Assembly: GCA_964653025.1 (NCBI GenBank)
Contig: CAZZBZ010000004.1
Span: 1 to 64,000 of the forward strand
DNA: 64,000 nt
DNA from: JABWAM01 sp964653025
GTDB lineage: Bacteria > Verrucomicrobiota > Verrucomicrobiia > JABWAM01
Reading direction: 5' to 3'
In this document: piece by piece, positions 35,379 to 46,109 of the stretch
Numbering within the stretch: position 1 is the stretch's first letter
Layout: each line of letters starts with the position of its first letter
The notes under the pieces: model-generated
Told to the model about the DNA's origin: nothing
The model's database searches: none
What the model saw: only the letters and a program-made list of their open reading frames with translations
Translations under genes and position numbers: made by a program

Positions 35379-35425
35379 TGGAAATTCTAGCAGCTCCGTA
35401 GCCGCATGAGATTGGGAGAAACACC

Positions 35426-35459
35426 GGAATTCGATCTGGCACGTGCTCGATCGAATTCC
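35426..35459 (-). terminator. Hairpin downstream of the PfkB kinase gene
   Basis: Perfect 11-base arms GGAATTCGATC (35426-35436) and GATCGAATTCC (35449-35459) flank a 12-base loop. It lies 40 bases past the kinase stop on the minus strand. The T-tract on that strand is weak (GTGTTTC), while the plus strand has GTATTTTTG after the stem. It may be a bidirectional terminator. Confidence 0.45.
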
Positions 35460-35500
35460 TGTATTTTTGATGGGTGTCAATTGAGGCCCGTCCACGCGAC

Positions 35501-36436
35501 TCACCGCGCCCGACGCACCGCCCCGGCGTCTCCGCGATCATAGTCCCCCATCCGCGCGAAGGAGCGCCAGCGCGCCTTGATGTCGGCGGAGGAAAGGTCG
35601 CGAATGCGGTCGAGGCTGAAGGATTCCACGGTAAACGAGGCCATCACGCTCCCAAGGACCACCGCGCGCTGGAGGGTCCCGAGGTCGGCCCGACGCTGCC
35701 GGGCGACACTCCCCATGAACCCACCCGCAAAGGCGTCCCCCGCTCCGGTCGGGTCCTGGACGTCCTCCACAGGGAAGGCAGGCGCCGAGAAAAAGGTGTC
35801 GCGCCCGAAGAGGAGGCATCCATGCTCGCCCTTTTTCACGATTGCCCAGGCGGGACCGAGCTTGAGAAGGGCCCGGCCGGCGCGGATGAGGTTGGGCTCA
35901 CCGGTGAGTTCGCGCGCCTCGCCGTCGTTCATGCAAATGGCGTCCACCTTCTTGAGAAGCCGCAAAAGATCGGGGCGGGAGAGTTGGATCCAGCGATCCA
36001 TGGTGTCCGCCATCACAAACTTTGGGCGACGCATCTGACCGAGGACGTGAAGTTGGAGCGAGGGCTCGATGTTCCCGAGGAGGGCGAAGGGCGCGTTGAG
36101 GCAGGAGGGAGGCAAATCGGGGCGAAAGTTTTCAAAGACGTTCAGCGCCACCGAGAGCGTTCGCCGCTCGTTCATGTTCTGGAAGTATTCGCCCGACCAT
36201 CGAAAGGTTAGCCCGTGCTCAACCTTCATCCCCGCAAGATCCACGCCACGCCCGAGAAAGATGCGGCGGAGTTCCTCCGGGAAGTCCTCGCCCACCACAC
36301 CGACAAGGCGGGGCTCGGCGAAGTAGCTGGCGGCAACGGCCGCGTAGGAGGCCGAGCCCCCGAGCAGGCCCGCCCGCGCCTCGCGCGGCGTCTTCACATC
36401 GTCAATGCCAATGGAACCGACAACCAGGAGCGACAT
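35501..36436 (-). CDS. PfkB-family sugar kinase
   Basis: A 311-residue ribokinase-fold kinase. It has the N-terminal GGSASYAAVAASYF glycine motif and the C-terminal DPTGAGDAFAGGFMGS motif carrying the catalytic Asp and anion hole. The NDGEARELTGEP segment is common in adenosine- and fructose-type members. Substrates of the family range from ribose and fructose to nucleosides, and the sequence alone does not decide. It is divergent from dnaG with an 80-base gap and is followed by a hairpin. Confidence 0.88.
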   Translation of the reverse strand: MSLLVVGSIGIDDVKTPREARAGLLGGSASYAAVAASYFAEPRLVGVVGEDFPEELRRIFLGRGVDLAGMKVEHGLTFRWSGEYFQNMNERRTLSVALNVFENFRPDLPPSCLNAPFALLGNIEPSLQLHVLGQMRRPKFVMADTMDRWIQLSRPDLLRLLKKVDAICMNDGEARELTGEPNLIRAGRALLKLGPAWAIVKKGEHGCLLFGRDTFFSAPAFPVEDVQDPTGAGDAFAGGFMGSVARQRRADLGTLQRAVVLGSVMASFTVESFSLDRIRDLSSADIKARWRSFARMGDYDRGDAGAVRRAR

Positions 36437-36516
36437 GCGCGGAAGCTACACGCGACCCACGGCGCATGGCAACGCTTGATTGAGGGCGAGGCTTGGCCTT
36501 GAGTGTCCCCCAAGCC

Positions 36517-38331
36517 ATGAGCGACTTTTTTGGGAAAGAGGTGCTGGACCGCGTCCGCATGGCGAACGACATCGTGGAGATCGTCCAGTGGCTCGGGGTG
36601 CCCCTGCGCCGCGCGGGAGCGAGCCACAAGGCGCTCTGCCCTTTTCACAAGGAGAAGACCCCCTCCTTCCACGTCAACGCACGCACGCAGGGCTTCAAGT
36701 GTTTCGGCTGTGGGGCCGGGGGCGATGTCTTTAAATTTCTCATGCTCCGCGAGGGACTCGACTTCCCGACGGCGGTGCGGCGGCTCGCGGAGCGCGCGCA
36801 AATTGTTCTTCCCGAGAGTTCGGGTTCCCCCGGCGACCGCGGCCCGACGCGAGAGCGGCGCGAAAAACTCTATGAGGCACTCTCAAAGGCGCGCGACTGG
36901 TATCACCTCCTCCTGATGCGCGACCGCCGGGCGAATGCCTCGCGGCGCTACCTGCGGGATCGCGAGTTCAGCAGCGTGGTGGCGAAGGAGTACCGCCTCG
37001 GCTACTCGCCCGGGGATGGCGACGGGCTTGTCGAATGGGCGACCGGCCATGGGATCGAGGCCGCAGTACTCGAGGAAGCTGGACTCGCGCTGCACGGACG
37101 ATCGGGGTTCTTCGACCGATTCCGAAACCGTCTGATGATCCCGATCGCCGACGACTTCGGACGGATCGTCGGCTTTAGTGCTCGCCTGCTCGACCAGGGA
37201 GCGAAGGAAGCTAAGTACATCAACTCTCCCGAGACCCCGGTTTTTCACAAGGGTCGCCTTCTCTTCGGCCTCGACCGTGCGAAGCGCGTGCTCCAGGAGC
37301 GCCGTTCGGCCCTTCTCTGCGAGGGCCAACTCGACTGCATCCGCTGCCAGTCCGCCGGCCTCGGCTGGACGGTGGCCCCGCAGGGGACTGCACTCACCGA
37401 GGACCAGGCACGCATCCTGCGCCGCTACGTGGACGAGGTGGTGCTCTGCTTCGACGCCGACCCCGCCGGGCAGGAAGCGACGTGGCGCAACGCGGGCACA
37501 CTCATCGCCGCCGGGCTCTCGGTGAAAGCCGCCACGCTTCCCAAGGGAGAGGACCCGGATAGCCTCATCCGCAAGCAGGGCGCCCCCGCGATGGAGAAGG
37601 CTGTCGCCGCCGCCACCGACATCTTTGAGCACCGCGCCCTGGCACTTCGGGGACAACTGGACATGCGCAATCCGAGAAACCATCGGCGAGTCGTTGAGCA
37701 CATTACCCCGCTCCTCTCCCTCCTCGAAAGCGAGCCCGAACGCCTGCGCGCCGCCTCGAACGTCTGTGACATTCTCGGAATCCAGCCGGATGCCTTCCTC
37801 GCCGAGTACGCCCGCCTGCGCCGACGCGCCTCGCGCTCCCCGGGGGCCTCCGAGGCAGAGGCGGCGGCCCCCTCCGCCTCACCCGAGTCCTTCCGCTGCG
37901 CCGACCGCCTCCTCCACATCGCGCTCTCGGAGGCCCCGGCCGCGCGCATGCTCGCCGCCCACCTCTCCATGGAGTGGCTGGAGGGCTACTCGCTCGCGGA
38001 GGTCTTCGCTCACGTGCTTGCCGCCTCCAAGAAAGGAGAGTGGCAGGAGGGTTGGGGCGGCGTACCCACCTCCATCGACGACGAGACCCGGGCTCTCCTC
38101 GCCTCGGTGCTGATGCTCCCCATGCCCGGCAATCGCACGGCCCTCGTGGCGGACATCCAGGACAACCTCCATCACCTCGAACGGCAGCACCTCGTGCGCC
38201 AGCGCGACCTGGCGCTCGCCCGCCTGAAAGCCCCCGACCTTCCTCCTGAAGAACTTCAGAAACTCCAGTCTCACCTGCTGACTGTAAAGAAAGGTCTCGA
38301 AAGACTTGCCAAAAGCCTTCGCTCCCGATAG
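36517..38331 (+). CDS. dnaG: DNA primase
   Basis: DnaG lays down RNA primers at replication forks. The 604-residue protein has the zinc finger (Cys41, His44, Cys62, Cys65 in LCPFHKEK and FKCFGCGAGGD). It also has the catalytic core with the family YINSPET motif and a TOPRIM domain (EGQLDCIRCQSAG, CFDADPAGQ), then a C-terminal helicase-binding part. The QLD version of the TOPRIM motif, where most bacteria have YMD, is characteristic of Verrucomicrobia-like primases. The start at 36517 follows the family; an in-frame TTG 24 bases earlier is unlikely. It precedes rpoD by 43 bases, the classic dnaG-rpoD pair. Confidence 0.95.
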   Translation: MSDFFGKEVLDRVRMANDIVEIVQWLGVPLRRAGASHKALCPFHKEKTPSFHVNARTQGFKCFGCGAGGDVFKFLMLREGLDFPTAVRRLAERAQIVLPESSGSPGDRGPTRERREKLYEALSKARDWYHLLLMRDRRANASRRYLRDREFSSVVAKEYRLGYSPGDGDGLVEWATGHGIEAAVLEEAGLALHGRSGFFDRFRNRLMIPIADDFGRIVGFSARLLDQGAKEAKYINSPETPVFHKGRLLFGLDRAKRVLQERRSALLCEGQLDCIRCQSAGLGWTVAPQGTALTEDQARILRRYVDEVVLCFDADPAGQEATWRNAGTLIAAGLSVKAATLPKGEDPDSLIRKQGAPAMEKAVAAATDIFEHRALALRGQLDMRNPRNHRRVVEHITPLLSLLESEPERLRAASNVCDILGIQPDAFLAEYARLRRRASRSPGASEAEAAAPSASPESFRCADRLLHIALSEAPAARMLAAHLSMEWLEGYSLAEVFAHVLAASKKGEWQEGWGGVPTSIDDETRALLASVLMLPMPGNRTALVADIQDNLHHLERQHLVRQRDLALARLKAPDLPPEELQKLQSHLLTVKKGLERLAKSLRSR

Positions 38332-38374
38332 GCTGTTGAGTCCCAGTTTTCGGCTCTGCTCTCCCCGCCGCAGG

Positions 38375-40270
<1,896 letters not shown>

Positions 40271-40277
40271 CCCCTCT

Positions 40278-41027
40278 ATGGCGACGGGCCCCGAGCCCCT
40301 CCCGCCCCGCTCCGCCGGGGTATTCGTCGTGGCGCTCGCCACGCTCGTGGCGCTCTGGCTTCCCGCCTTTGAAAGCCCCCTCCAGCCTGCCGACCTGCCC
40401 GCATGGCTCGCGGAGGTGCTACGACTCGATTCCTCGGCCCGCTGGCGTCCACGATGGGATTACCTCGTCGTACCTGTGCTCTTCGCGTGGGTCTCCCTTT
40501 CCACGTGGCGAAGCTGGCCTGGGGCCGCGGCCCTCGGGCTCTCCCCGCGAAATTTCTGGGCCGCCTGCCGCGGGCTCGTCCTTCCCACCCTTGCGGGGCT
40601 CGCACTCGTCCTCGCGATCGGGGCCGCCTGGGGCCAACCCCCCTCCGAGGTTTTTCGCGCCGGCTCGCCGTTCTGGAAGCGGCTCATCCCGATCCCCGCG
40701 TTTTTCCAGCAACTCGTGATCCAGGGCTGGTTTCACCGCCAGCTCATGCCCTGGCTGGGGCGCGGGAGGCGCACCGCAGCCGTGCTCACCGTCTACTTCG
40801 TCCTCCTCCATGCCCCAAACCCGGGACTGATGCTCGGGACCCTCGTCGGCATGTACTTCTGGGCCCGCAGCTTCCAGCGCCACCCCAACCTCTACGCCCT
40901 CGCTCTCTCCCACGCCCTCCTCAGCGCCGCCCTCATGGGAGCCTTCCCGAAGGCCCTCCTCCCCAGCGTCTCCGTTGGATTGCGCTTCGTCGAAAAAGGA
41001 ATCGCTGCGGGCTGGTGGCCTTGGTGA
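40278..41027 (+). CDS. CPBP-like membrane protein lacking the EExxxR motif
   Basis: A 249-residue protein with about six to seven membrane segments. The middle and C-terminal regions resemble CPBP (Abi) glutamic-type intramembrane proteases: YFVLLHAPNPGLMLGTLVG corresponds to motif 2 (FxxxH), and LALSHALLSAAL to motif 3 (HxxxN/B). Motif 1, usually EExxxR, is replaced by QQLVIQGWFHRQ, so the catalytic glutamates are missing. It is likely an inactive or altered relative. The ATG lies 8 bases after rpoD, so it is probably transcribed with dnaG-rpoD. Confidence 0.6.
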   Translation: MATGPEPLPPRSAGVFVVALATLVALWLPAFESPLQPADLPAWLAEVLRLDSSARWRPRWDYLVVPVLFAWVSLSTWRSWPGAAALGLSPRNFWAACRGLVLPTLAGLALVLAIGAAWGQPPSEVFRAGSPFWKRLIPIPAFFQQLVIQGWFHRQLMPWLGRGRRTAAVLTVYFVLLHAPNPGLMLGTLVGMYFWARSFQRHPNLYALALSHALLSAALMGAFPKALLPSVSVGLRFVEKGIAAGWWPW

Positions 41028-41143
41028 TTACCCGGACAGAAAATGCGAGAGGAATGGACGCCGCCGGGGGCGGCCGCTAGTGTGGTGTCCACGAAATACT
41101 TGCCGTTACAGAACTCGCACATCCCGAGAAGATTGCTCTAAAT

Positions 41144-41212
41144 GATGGAGGGGCACGCTTCGTCGTGCCCTCTGTGAGGACCGATGGCCACGACGAAGCG
41201 TGGCCCTCCATC
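41144..41212. repeat. Long imperfect palindrome, family C
   Basis: The 24-base arms (41144-41167, starting GATGGAGGGGCACGCTTCGT; 41189-41212, ending GCGTGGCCCTCCATC) pair at 23 positions around a 21-base loop. The loop contains a further short CCCTCTGTGAGG stem. It lies in the 246-base gap before the DUF6599 gene. The sequence is unlike families A and B. It may fold as DNA cruciform or as an RNA hairpin. Confidence 0.8.
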
Positions 41213-41273
41213 AAAAGAAATAATGGCAGATACTTCAAGGACAGCAGACTAGACTCCGCTCCAAGGAAAACGG

Positions 41274-42293
41274 ATGGCCAGGACCCGCGCAACCCGAAAA
41301 CCCGGACGCGGCGAGACACTCGCCGCATGGAGCGTCCTCCTCGTCCTCGCCGTTATCGCCGCCGGGGTGGGCTGGTGCCAGTCCCACTTCAACCCTGCGA
41401 TACACGCGATGGCCTTCGCCACCTCCGACACCGGCCTCGCAAAGGCGCGCACCGCCGCCCCACTCGATCTTCTCGAAAAATGGCCCGCAGGAATGAAACC
41501 CCTCGGCCCCGCCGAGCGCTTCGATGCCGTCACACTTTCCGATAAGATCGACGGCAAGGCCGAACTCTACTTCTCCGCCGGGTTCAAGGAACTCCGCTGT
41601 CAGCGCGTGGGCACTGCGGGCGGGGCCTCCGAGTGGATGGAGATCGAGGCCTTCGACATGGGCGAGCCTGCCAACGCCTTCTCCGTCTACAGCGTCCAGC
41701 GCCGCAAGACCGCGACCGACGCCGGGATCGGCGACCACTCCTACTTCGCGGGCAATGCCCTCTGCTTCGTTCACGGACCGTTCTATGTGGAGGTCATCGC
41801 CACCGACGCACAACCCGCGCTCATGAAATCCGTCGCCGCAGCGGGACGGCGCTTCATCGAGGAGCACCCGGTCGCGCGAAAGGTGAACGTCGCCGACGAC
41901 AAGGCCCTCTTTCCGAAGGAGGCGATCGTCCCCAACAGCTTCTCGCTCCTCGCAAGCGATGTCTTCGGCTTCGACCGCCTCGATCGCGTCTTTCTCTGCC
42001 GCGTGAAGGAGGGGAAGCAGGAGATCGCCCTCTTCGCCTCGCGCCGAGGTTCTCCCGCAGAGGCCGAAAAACTCGCGGTGGACTACCGCGCCTTCCTCAT
42101 CAAGGACTGCGGAGGCAAGGACGCGGGGACCGTCCCTCCGGTGCCCGGTTCCTCGATGATTTCCCTCGACGGGATGTTCGAGGGGGTGTTCTCCTCCGGA
42201 TCCGTGATGGCAGGCATTCATCAGGCCCCAAGCCGCGAGGCCGTGCTTCGCTGGGCGGAGCGCCTCGCCCGCAGCATCGAGGGGAAGAAATGA
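41274..42293 (+). CDS. DUF6599-like protein of the Fe-S/DUF362 cluster
   Basis: A 339-residue protein with one N-terminal membrane segment (about 16-34) and a soluble extracytoplasmic domain. SGFKEL-like FSAGFKELRCQRVG, AFDMGEPANAFSVYSVQRR and a second half starting KEAIVPNSFSLLA are the features I associate with the DUF6599 family; its function is unknown. AAGGA lies 7 bases before the ATG. It heads a rightward group with the DUF362 protein and the fused polyferredoxin, which suggests a periplasmic redox complex. Confidence 0.65.
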   Translation: MARTRATRKPGRGETLAAWSVLLVLAVIAAGVGWCQSHFNPAIHAMAFATSDTGLAKARTAAPLDLLEKWPAGMKPLGPAERFDAVTLSDKIDGKAELYFSAGFKELRCQRVGTAGGASEWMEIEAFDMGEPANAFSVYSVQRRKTATDAGIGDHSYFAGNALCFVHGPFYVEVIATDAQPALMKSVAAAGRRFIEEHPVARKVNVADDKALFPKEAIVPNSFSLLASDVFGFDRLDRVFLCRVKEGKQEIALFASRRGSPAEAEKLAVDYRAFLIKDCGGKDAGTVPPVPGSSMISLDGMFEGVFSSGSVMAGIHQAPSREAVLRWAERLARSIEGKK

Positions 42294-42467
42294 TGCAGTT
42301 ATCCAGGTTCACGGTTAAGGGGTTCAACGGTTCAACGGTTGGAAAGAGTATATGGAACGAGCATTTTGACGGTTTCGAGGCGTGGCAATTGAAGCGAGAA
42401 CTGACTTGCAGTGTGAAATCAACCGCTGAACCGTGAACCGCGGAACCCAACAACCCGTCCGACCAGT

Positions 42468-43475
42468 ATGAGCCACCCCGAACCCCATCCCCACCACGGC
42501 CACCCCGCCTCACGGCGGGAGTTTATCCGCCGCAGCGCACGGCTTGCGGCCGCGATCGCCGCCACCGGCACCGTCGGCGGATGGCTCTGGAACCGGCACC
42601 CGCCCGGTGATTTCTCAAAGGCTTCCGCCCCCCCGCCCCTCCCCGATTTCTCCGTGCGCGATGGCGGCCCTGCGATGAGCATTGTCACCGGCGGGGAGCG
42701 TGCGACGGCCCTCCAGCGCGGCCTCGCCGCACTCGGCGGGATCGAGCGCTTCGTGAAACGCGGCGATCGCGTCCTTCTCAAGGTGAACGCCGCGTTCGCC
42801 ACGCCGGCGGCCCTTGGAGCGACGACCCACCCCGACCTCGCCGCCGAACTCATCCGCCTCTGCCTCAAGTCCGGGGCCGCCTCGGTGATCGTCACCGACA
42901 ACCCGATTAACTCCCCCGAGAGCTGCTTCGCCCTCTCGGGCCTCGGGGAGGCGACGGCCCGCGCCGGAGGGCGCCTGGTCGTCCCGCGCGAAACCGATTT
43001 CCTCCCCGCGACCGTCCCCGGCGCGCGTCTTCTCCGCGACTGGCCGGTCCTGCGGCGCCCGTTCGAGGGGGTGAACAAGCTGATCGGGGTCGCCCCCGTG
43101 AAGTCGCACAACCGCGCGGGGGCCTCGATGACGATGAAAAACTGGTACGGCCTCCTCGGGGGACGGCGAAACCAGTTTCACCAGGACATCCACGGAATCG
43201 TCTCGGAACTGTCCGCACTCGTCCGTCCGACCTTCGTGGTCCTCGACGGCACGGCAAGCATGATGTCGAACGGGCCCACGGGCGGCTCCCTCGACGACCT
43301 CAAGGCCACGCGCACGATGGTGGTGAGCACCGACATGGTCGCCGCGGACGCCTTCGGGATCTCGCTGCTCGACCGGTCGCCCGCCGACCTGCCCTACCTC
43401 CGCATGGCAGCCGAACGCGGCGCCGGCCGCCTCGACTACGAGGCCCTCAAGCCCATCCGTCTCTCTCTTTCCTAA
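42468..43475 (+). CDS. Tat-exported DUF362 protein
   Basis: A 335-residue protein with a twin-arginine signal (SRREFIRRSARLAAAIAATG), then a DUF362 domain. The motifs VKRGDRVLLKVN, LVVPRETDF, NKLIGVAPVKSHNRAGASMT and KNWYGLLGGRR are typical. DUF362 proteins are often associated with Fe-S proteins and are thought to act in redox enzymes; the function is unclear. No Fe-S cysteines are present here, so clusters would come from the partner encoded 170 bases downstream. Tat export implies folding before transport. Confidence 0.85.
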   Translation: MSHPEPHPHHGHPASRREFIRRSARLAAAIAATGTVGGWLWNRHPPGDFSKASAPPPLPDFSVRDGGPAMSIVTGGERATALQRGLAALGGIERFVKRGDRVLLKVNAAFATPAALGATTHPDLAAELIRLCLKSGAASVIVTDNPINSPESCFALSGLGEATARAGGRLVVPRETDFLPATVPGARLLRDWPVLRRPFEGVNKLIGVAPVKSHNRAGASMTMKNWYGLLGGRRNQFHQDIHGIVSELSALVRPTFVVLDGTASMMSNGPTGGSLDDLKATRTMVVSTDMVAADAFGISLLDRSPADLPYLRMAAERGAGRLDYEALKPIRLSLS

Positions 43476-43612
43476 GCCCATGATTTTCTCCTCCATCCAC
43501 GCGAACAACGAGGCCGCTCATCGGAGCCTCGATTCTGATCGGGGCGATGAGCGGCTCCATGCCCTGCATTCCGTTTTCGTGTGTTTCGTGTACTTCGTGG
43601 TAATCCTTCTGA

Positions 43613-43634
43613 ATCCGTGTCCATCCGTGGCTTC
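43613..43634. repeat. Isolated copy of the ATCCGTG..CGTGGCTTC repeat
   Basis: A 22-base stretch beginning ATCCGTGTCCATCCGTGG matches the right flank of the GxxExxY unit at 46121-46142. It sits in a gap where the neighbouring words TTCGTGTGTTTCGTGTACTT are also repetitive. It is directly before the polyferredoxin start. Confidence 0.6.
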
Positions 43635-43646
43635 CCCCTCCTCACC

Positions 43647-45596
43647 ATGAAGATCCTCACGGCCCGCCGGATCGCCCAGGTGTTCTTCCTCGCGCTCTTC
43701 ACGTGGCTCTGCGTCGTCGCCACGGTCGGCACCGCCCCGTGGCAGTGGCGCGGATGGCCGATCAACGCCTTCCTCCAGTTCGACCCACTCGTGGCCGTCG
43801 GCACCGCCCTCAGCACCCATTCCCTTTACGCCGGGCTCGCCTGGGCACTCGTCACGGTCGCGGTGACGATGCTTCTCGGGCGCGTCTTCTGCGGTTGGGT
43901 CTGCCCCTTCGGCACGCTCCACCAAATCCTTGGCTGGCTGGGCCGACGGCGCTCTCGCCCGAAGGAAAAGGTGGAGGTAAACGAGTTCCACCCGGCGCAG
44001 CGTTTCAAGTACTACCTCCTCTTCGCGATGCTCGCGGCGGCTTCGGGAAACCTCGCGGTCAATCTCCTCCGCTCCACGCGTGAACAGCCTACCTGGGCGG
44101 TCGCGGCGATCGCCGCCGGATGTGCCATCGCCCTTTTCCTCGGTTTGCGGCGGTTCGTCTCAGGCCCCTCCACCGCGGCCGCGCTCACCGTGCTCCTTGT
44201 CGGGGCCGGCGCGCTCGTCACCGGTCGCATTTCCACGGACCGCGCGATCGTCGCCTCACTCCAGACCGGACTGCTCGACCCGATCCCCCTGCTCCACCGC
44301 TCCTTCACGGTCGTGGTCCTGCCGCTCGCCGACTCGGCCTTCGGGCGAATCTGGAGCGCCCCCCGCCATTACGAAGGGGCATGGTTCATCGGCGCTCTTT
44401 TCGCCGCCTTCCTCGCGCTCAACCTCTGGATCCCGCGCTTCTACTGCCGCTTCCTCTGCCCGCTCGGCGCGCTCCTCGGCGTCTTCGCGCGCACCACCCT
44501 CTGGTCGGTCGGGATCAAGGAGGCCCTCTGCACCGACTGCGCCTCCTGCGACCGCAACTGCGAGGGGGCCTGCACCCCGACCGGCCCGCTCCGCGTCAGC
44601 GAGTGCCTCATGTGCATGAATTGCCTCGAGGACTGCCCCACCTCGAAGCCGATCCACTACCATCCGCGCCCATCGAGCAGCGGCGAGGAAACGGGCCACG
44701 GGGTCACCCGCCGCGGCTTTCTCATCTCGGTCGCGAGCGGCCTCGCCGCCACGCCCGCGCTCCGCCTTGGGGGACTCGTTGGCCCGACCTGGTCCGCCCA
44801 ACTCGTCCGCCCTCCGGGCGCCGTCGATGAGGAGGAGTTCCTCGCGCGCTGCATCAAATGCGACCAGTGCCTCCGCGTCTGCCCCACCAATGTCCTCCAG
44901 CCCGCCGGCCTCTGGGCGGGGATCGAGGCGTTCTGGACCCCGTTCCTCAACAACCGCATCGGGACGAGCGGCTGCCAGGTCAATTGCATCGCCTGCGGAA
45001 ACGCCTGCCCCACGGGCGCGATTCGCCCGCTCACCCTCGATGAAAAGCAAGGGAAGGGCGACTTCGCGGGGCGCGGACCCGTCCGCCTCGGCACCGCTTT
45101 CGTGGACCAGGGGCGCTGCCTCCCATGGGCCATGAACCGCCCTTGCATCGTCTGCGAGGAGAACTGCCCCACCACGCCGAAGGCGATCTGGGTGGACACC
45201 ACCTTCCGCGCGGTGCGCGACGGGACCCTTGCGATCGCCGCCGTCGAGGGCGACACCTTCCGCTTTGCAACCGGGGGACACGCCCTCCCCCCGGGCCGCT
45301 ACGCGAGCGGGGACCACTTCTGCCTCGCCGAGGGGGACCCTGCCCCCCGGAGGATCGTCGCGAACACCGCGGACACGGTGACGTTCGCCCCCGCTCCCGG
45401 CGGGAAGAAACCCCCGGCACCCGGCACCCGCGTGGAGATCCAGGTGCGCCTCCAGCGCCCCGTGGTGGAAGCCGAGCGCTGCATCGGCTGCGGAATCTGC
45501 GAGCACGAATGCCCCGTGAGCGGCCTCCGCGCCATCCGCATCACCGCCGAGGGCGAGACCCGCAGCGCCTCCCGCTCCCTCCTCGCCGGGCGCTGA
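43647..45596 (+). CDS. NapH-NapG-like polyferredoxin fusion
   Basis: A 649-residue fusion. The N-terminal half is a NapH/CcoG-like membrane module with several membrane segments, the cytoplasmic CGWVCPFG and CRFLCPLG pairs, and Fe-S sets CTDCASCDRNCEGACTP and CLMCMNCLEDCP. A second twin-arginine-like motif (TRRGFLISVASGLAATP) opens the C-terminal half. That half resembles NapG/MauM ferredoxins with CIKCDQCLRVCP, CIACGNACP, CIVCEENCP and CIGCGICEHECP. NapH and NapG are normally separate proteins that pass electrons from quinol to the periplasm, and no nap reductase genes are near. The start at 43647 removes repeat-encoded residues. Confidence 0.88.
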   Translation: MKILTARRIAQVFFLALFTWLCVVATVGTAPWQWRGWPINAFLQFDPLVAVGTALSTHSLYAGLAWALVTVAVTMLLGRVFCGWVCPFGTLHQILGWLGRRRSRPKEKVEVNEFHPAQRFKYYLLFAMLAAASGNLAVNLLRSTREQPTWAVAAIAAGCAIALFLGLRRFVSGPSTAAALTVLLVGAGALVTGRISTDRAIVASLQTGLLDPIPLLHRSFTVVVLPLADSAFGRIWSAPRHYEGAWFIGALFAAFLALNLWIPRFYCRFLCPLGALLGVFARTTLWSVGIKEALCTDCASCDRNCEGACTPTGPLRVSECLMCMNCLEDCPTSKPIHYHPRPSSSGEETGHGVTRRGFLISVASGLAATPALRLGGLVGPTWSAQLVRPPGAVDEEEFLARCIKCDQCLRVCPTNVLQPAGLWAGIEAFWTPFLNNRIGTSGCQVNCIACGNACPTGAIRPLTLDEKQGKGDFAGRGPVRLGTAFVDQGRCLPWAMNRPCIVCEENCPTTPKAIWVDTTFRAVRDGTLAIAAVEGDTFRFATGGHALPPGRYASGDHFCLAEGDPAPRRIVANTADTVTFAPAPGGKKPPAPGTRVEIQVRLQRPVVEAERCIGCGICEHECPVSGLRAIRITAEGETRSASRSLLAGR

Positions 45597-45622
45597 CCGC
45601 TTACCCGAATCAGAAGCCACGG

Positions 45623-46033
45623 ATGAAACACGGATTAGACACGGATAGCGCCAATCCCGCCACAACGGGATTGGCGCACCACGCAACTACCCACGAGATC
45701 ATCGGGGCCGCGTTCGAAGTTCATCGCGAACTTGGCCACGGGTTCCTTGAGCGCGTCTATCAGCGCGCCCTCCTTATCGAACTCCAAAAGCGCGGAGTCC
45801 CTGCTGAATGCGAGCACAAGCTGTCGGTTTGCTACAAAGGTACCGTGGTGGGCGAGTATCAGGCCGACCTTGTTGTCGCGGGCAAGGTGATCGTCGAGTT
45901 AAAGGTCGCCCACGAGTACAACCCCTCCGACGAAGCTCAACTGTTGAACGAGTTGAAGGCGACCGGCATGAAGGTCGGAATCCTCCTCAACTTTGGCCGC
46001 GCAAAAGTCGAGTTCAAGAGAATGGTGCTGTGA
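45623..46033 (+). CDS. GxxExxY family protein
   Basis: A 136-residue protein of the GxxExxY family. The GHGFLERVYQRALLIEL motif gives the family its name, followed by YQADLVVAGKVIVELKVAHE and a LLNELKATGMKVGILLNFG C-terminus. The D-x-n-ExK arrangement is that of PD-(D/E)XK nuclease-like folds, but the function of the family is unknown. The first 18 residues are encoded by the flanking repeat and a 12-base-arm hairpin (45648-45677), so the true start may be a TTG at 45671. The gene lies between inverted repeats. Confidence 0.82.
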   Translation: MKHGLDTDSANPATTGLAHHATTHEIIGAAFEVHRELGHGFLERVYQRALLIELQKRGVPAECEHKLSVCYKGTVVGEYQADLVVAGKVIVELKVAHEYNPSDEAQLLNELKATGMKVGILLNFGRAKVEFKRMVL

Positions 46034-46080
46034 TCCATGGACCCTGATCGCTTCGGAGCGGTTTCTCCGTGCAATGGAGT

Positions 46081-46109
46081 GCGGCGATTCCGTGTAGCGG
46101 AATCGCCGC
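46081..46109. repeat. Perfect 12-base hairpin after the GxxExxY gene
   Basis: GCGGCGATTCCG (46081-46092) and CGGAATCGCCGC (46098-46109) pair perfectly around a TGTAG loop. It lies just inside the right inverted repeat. It could stabilise the transcript or act as a terminator, but no T-run follows. Confidence 0.65.
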
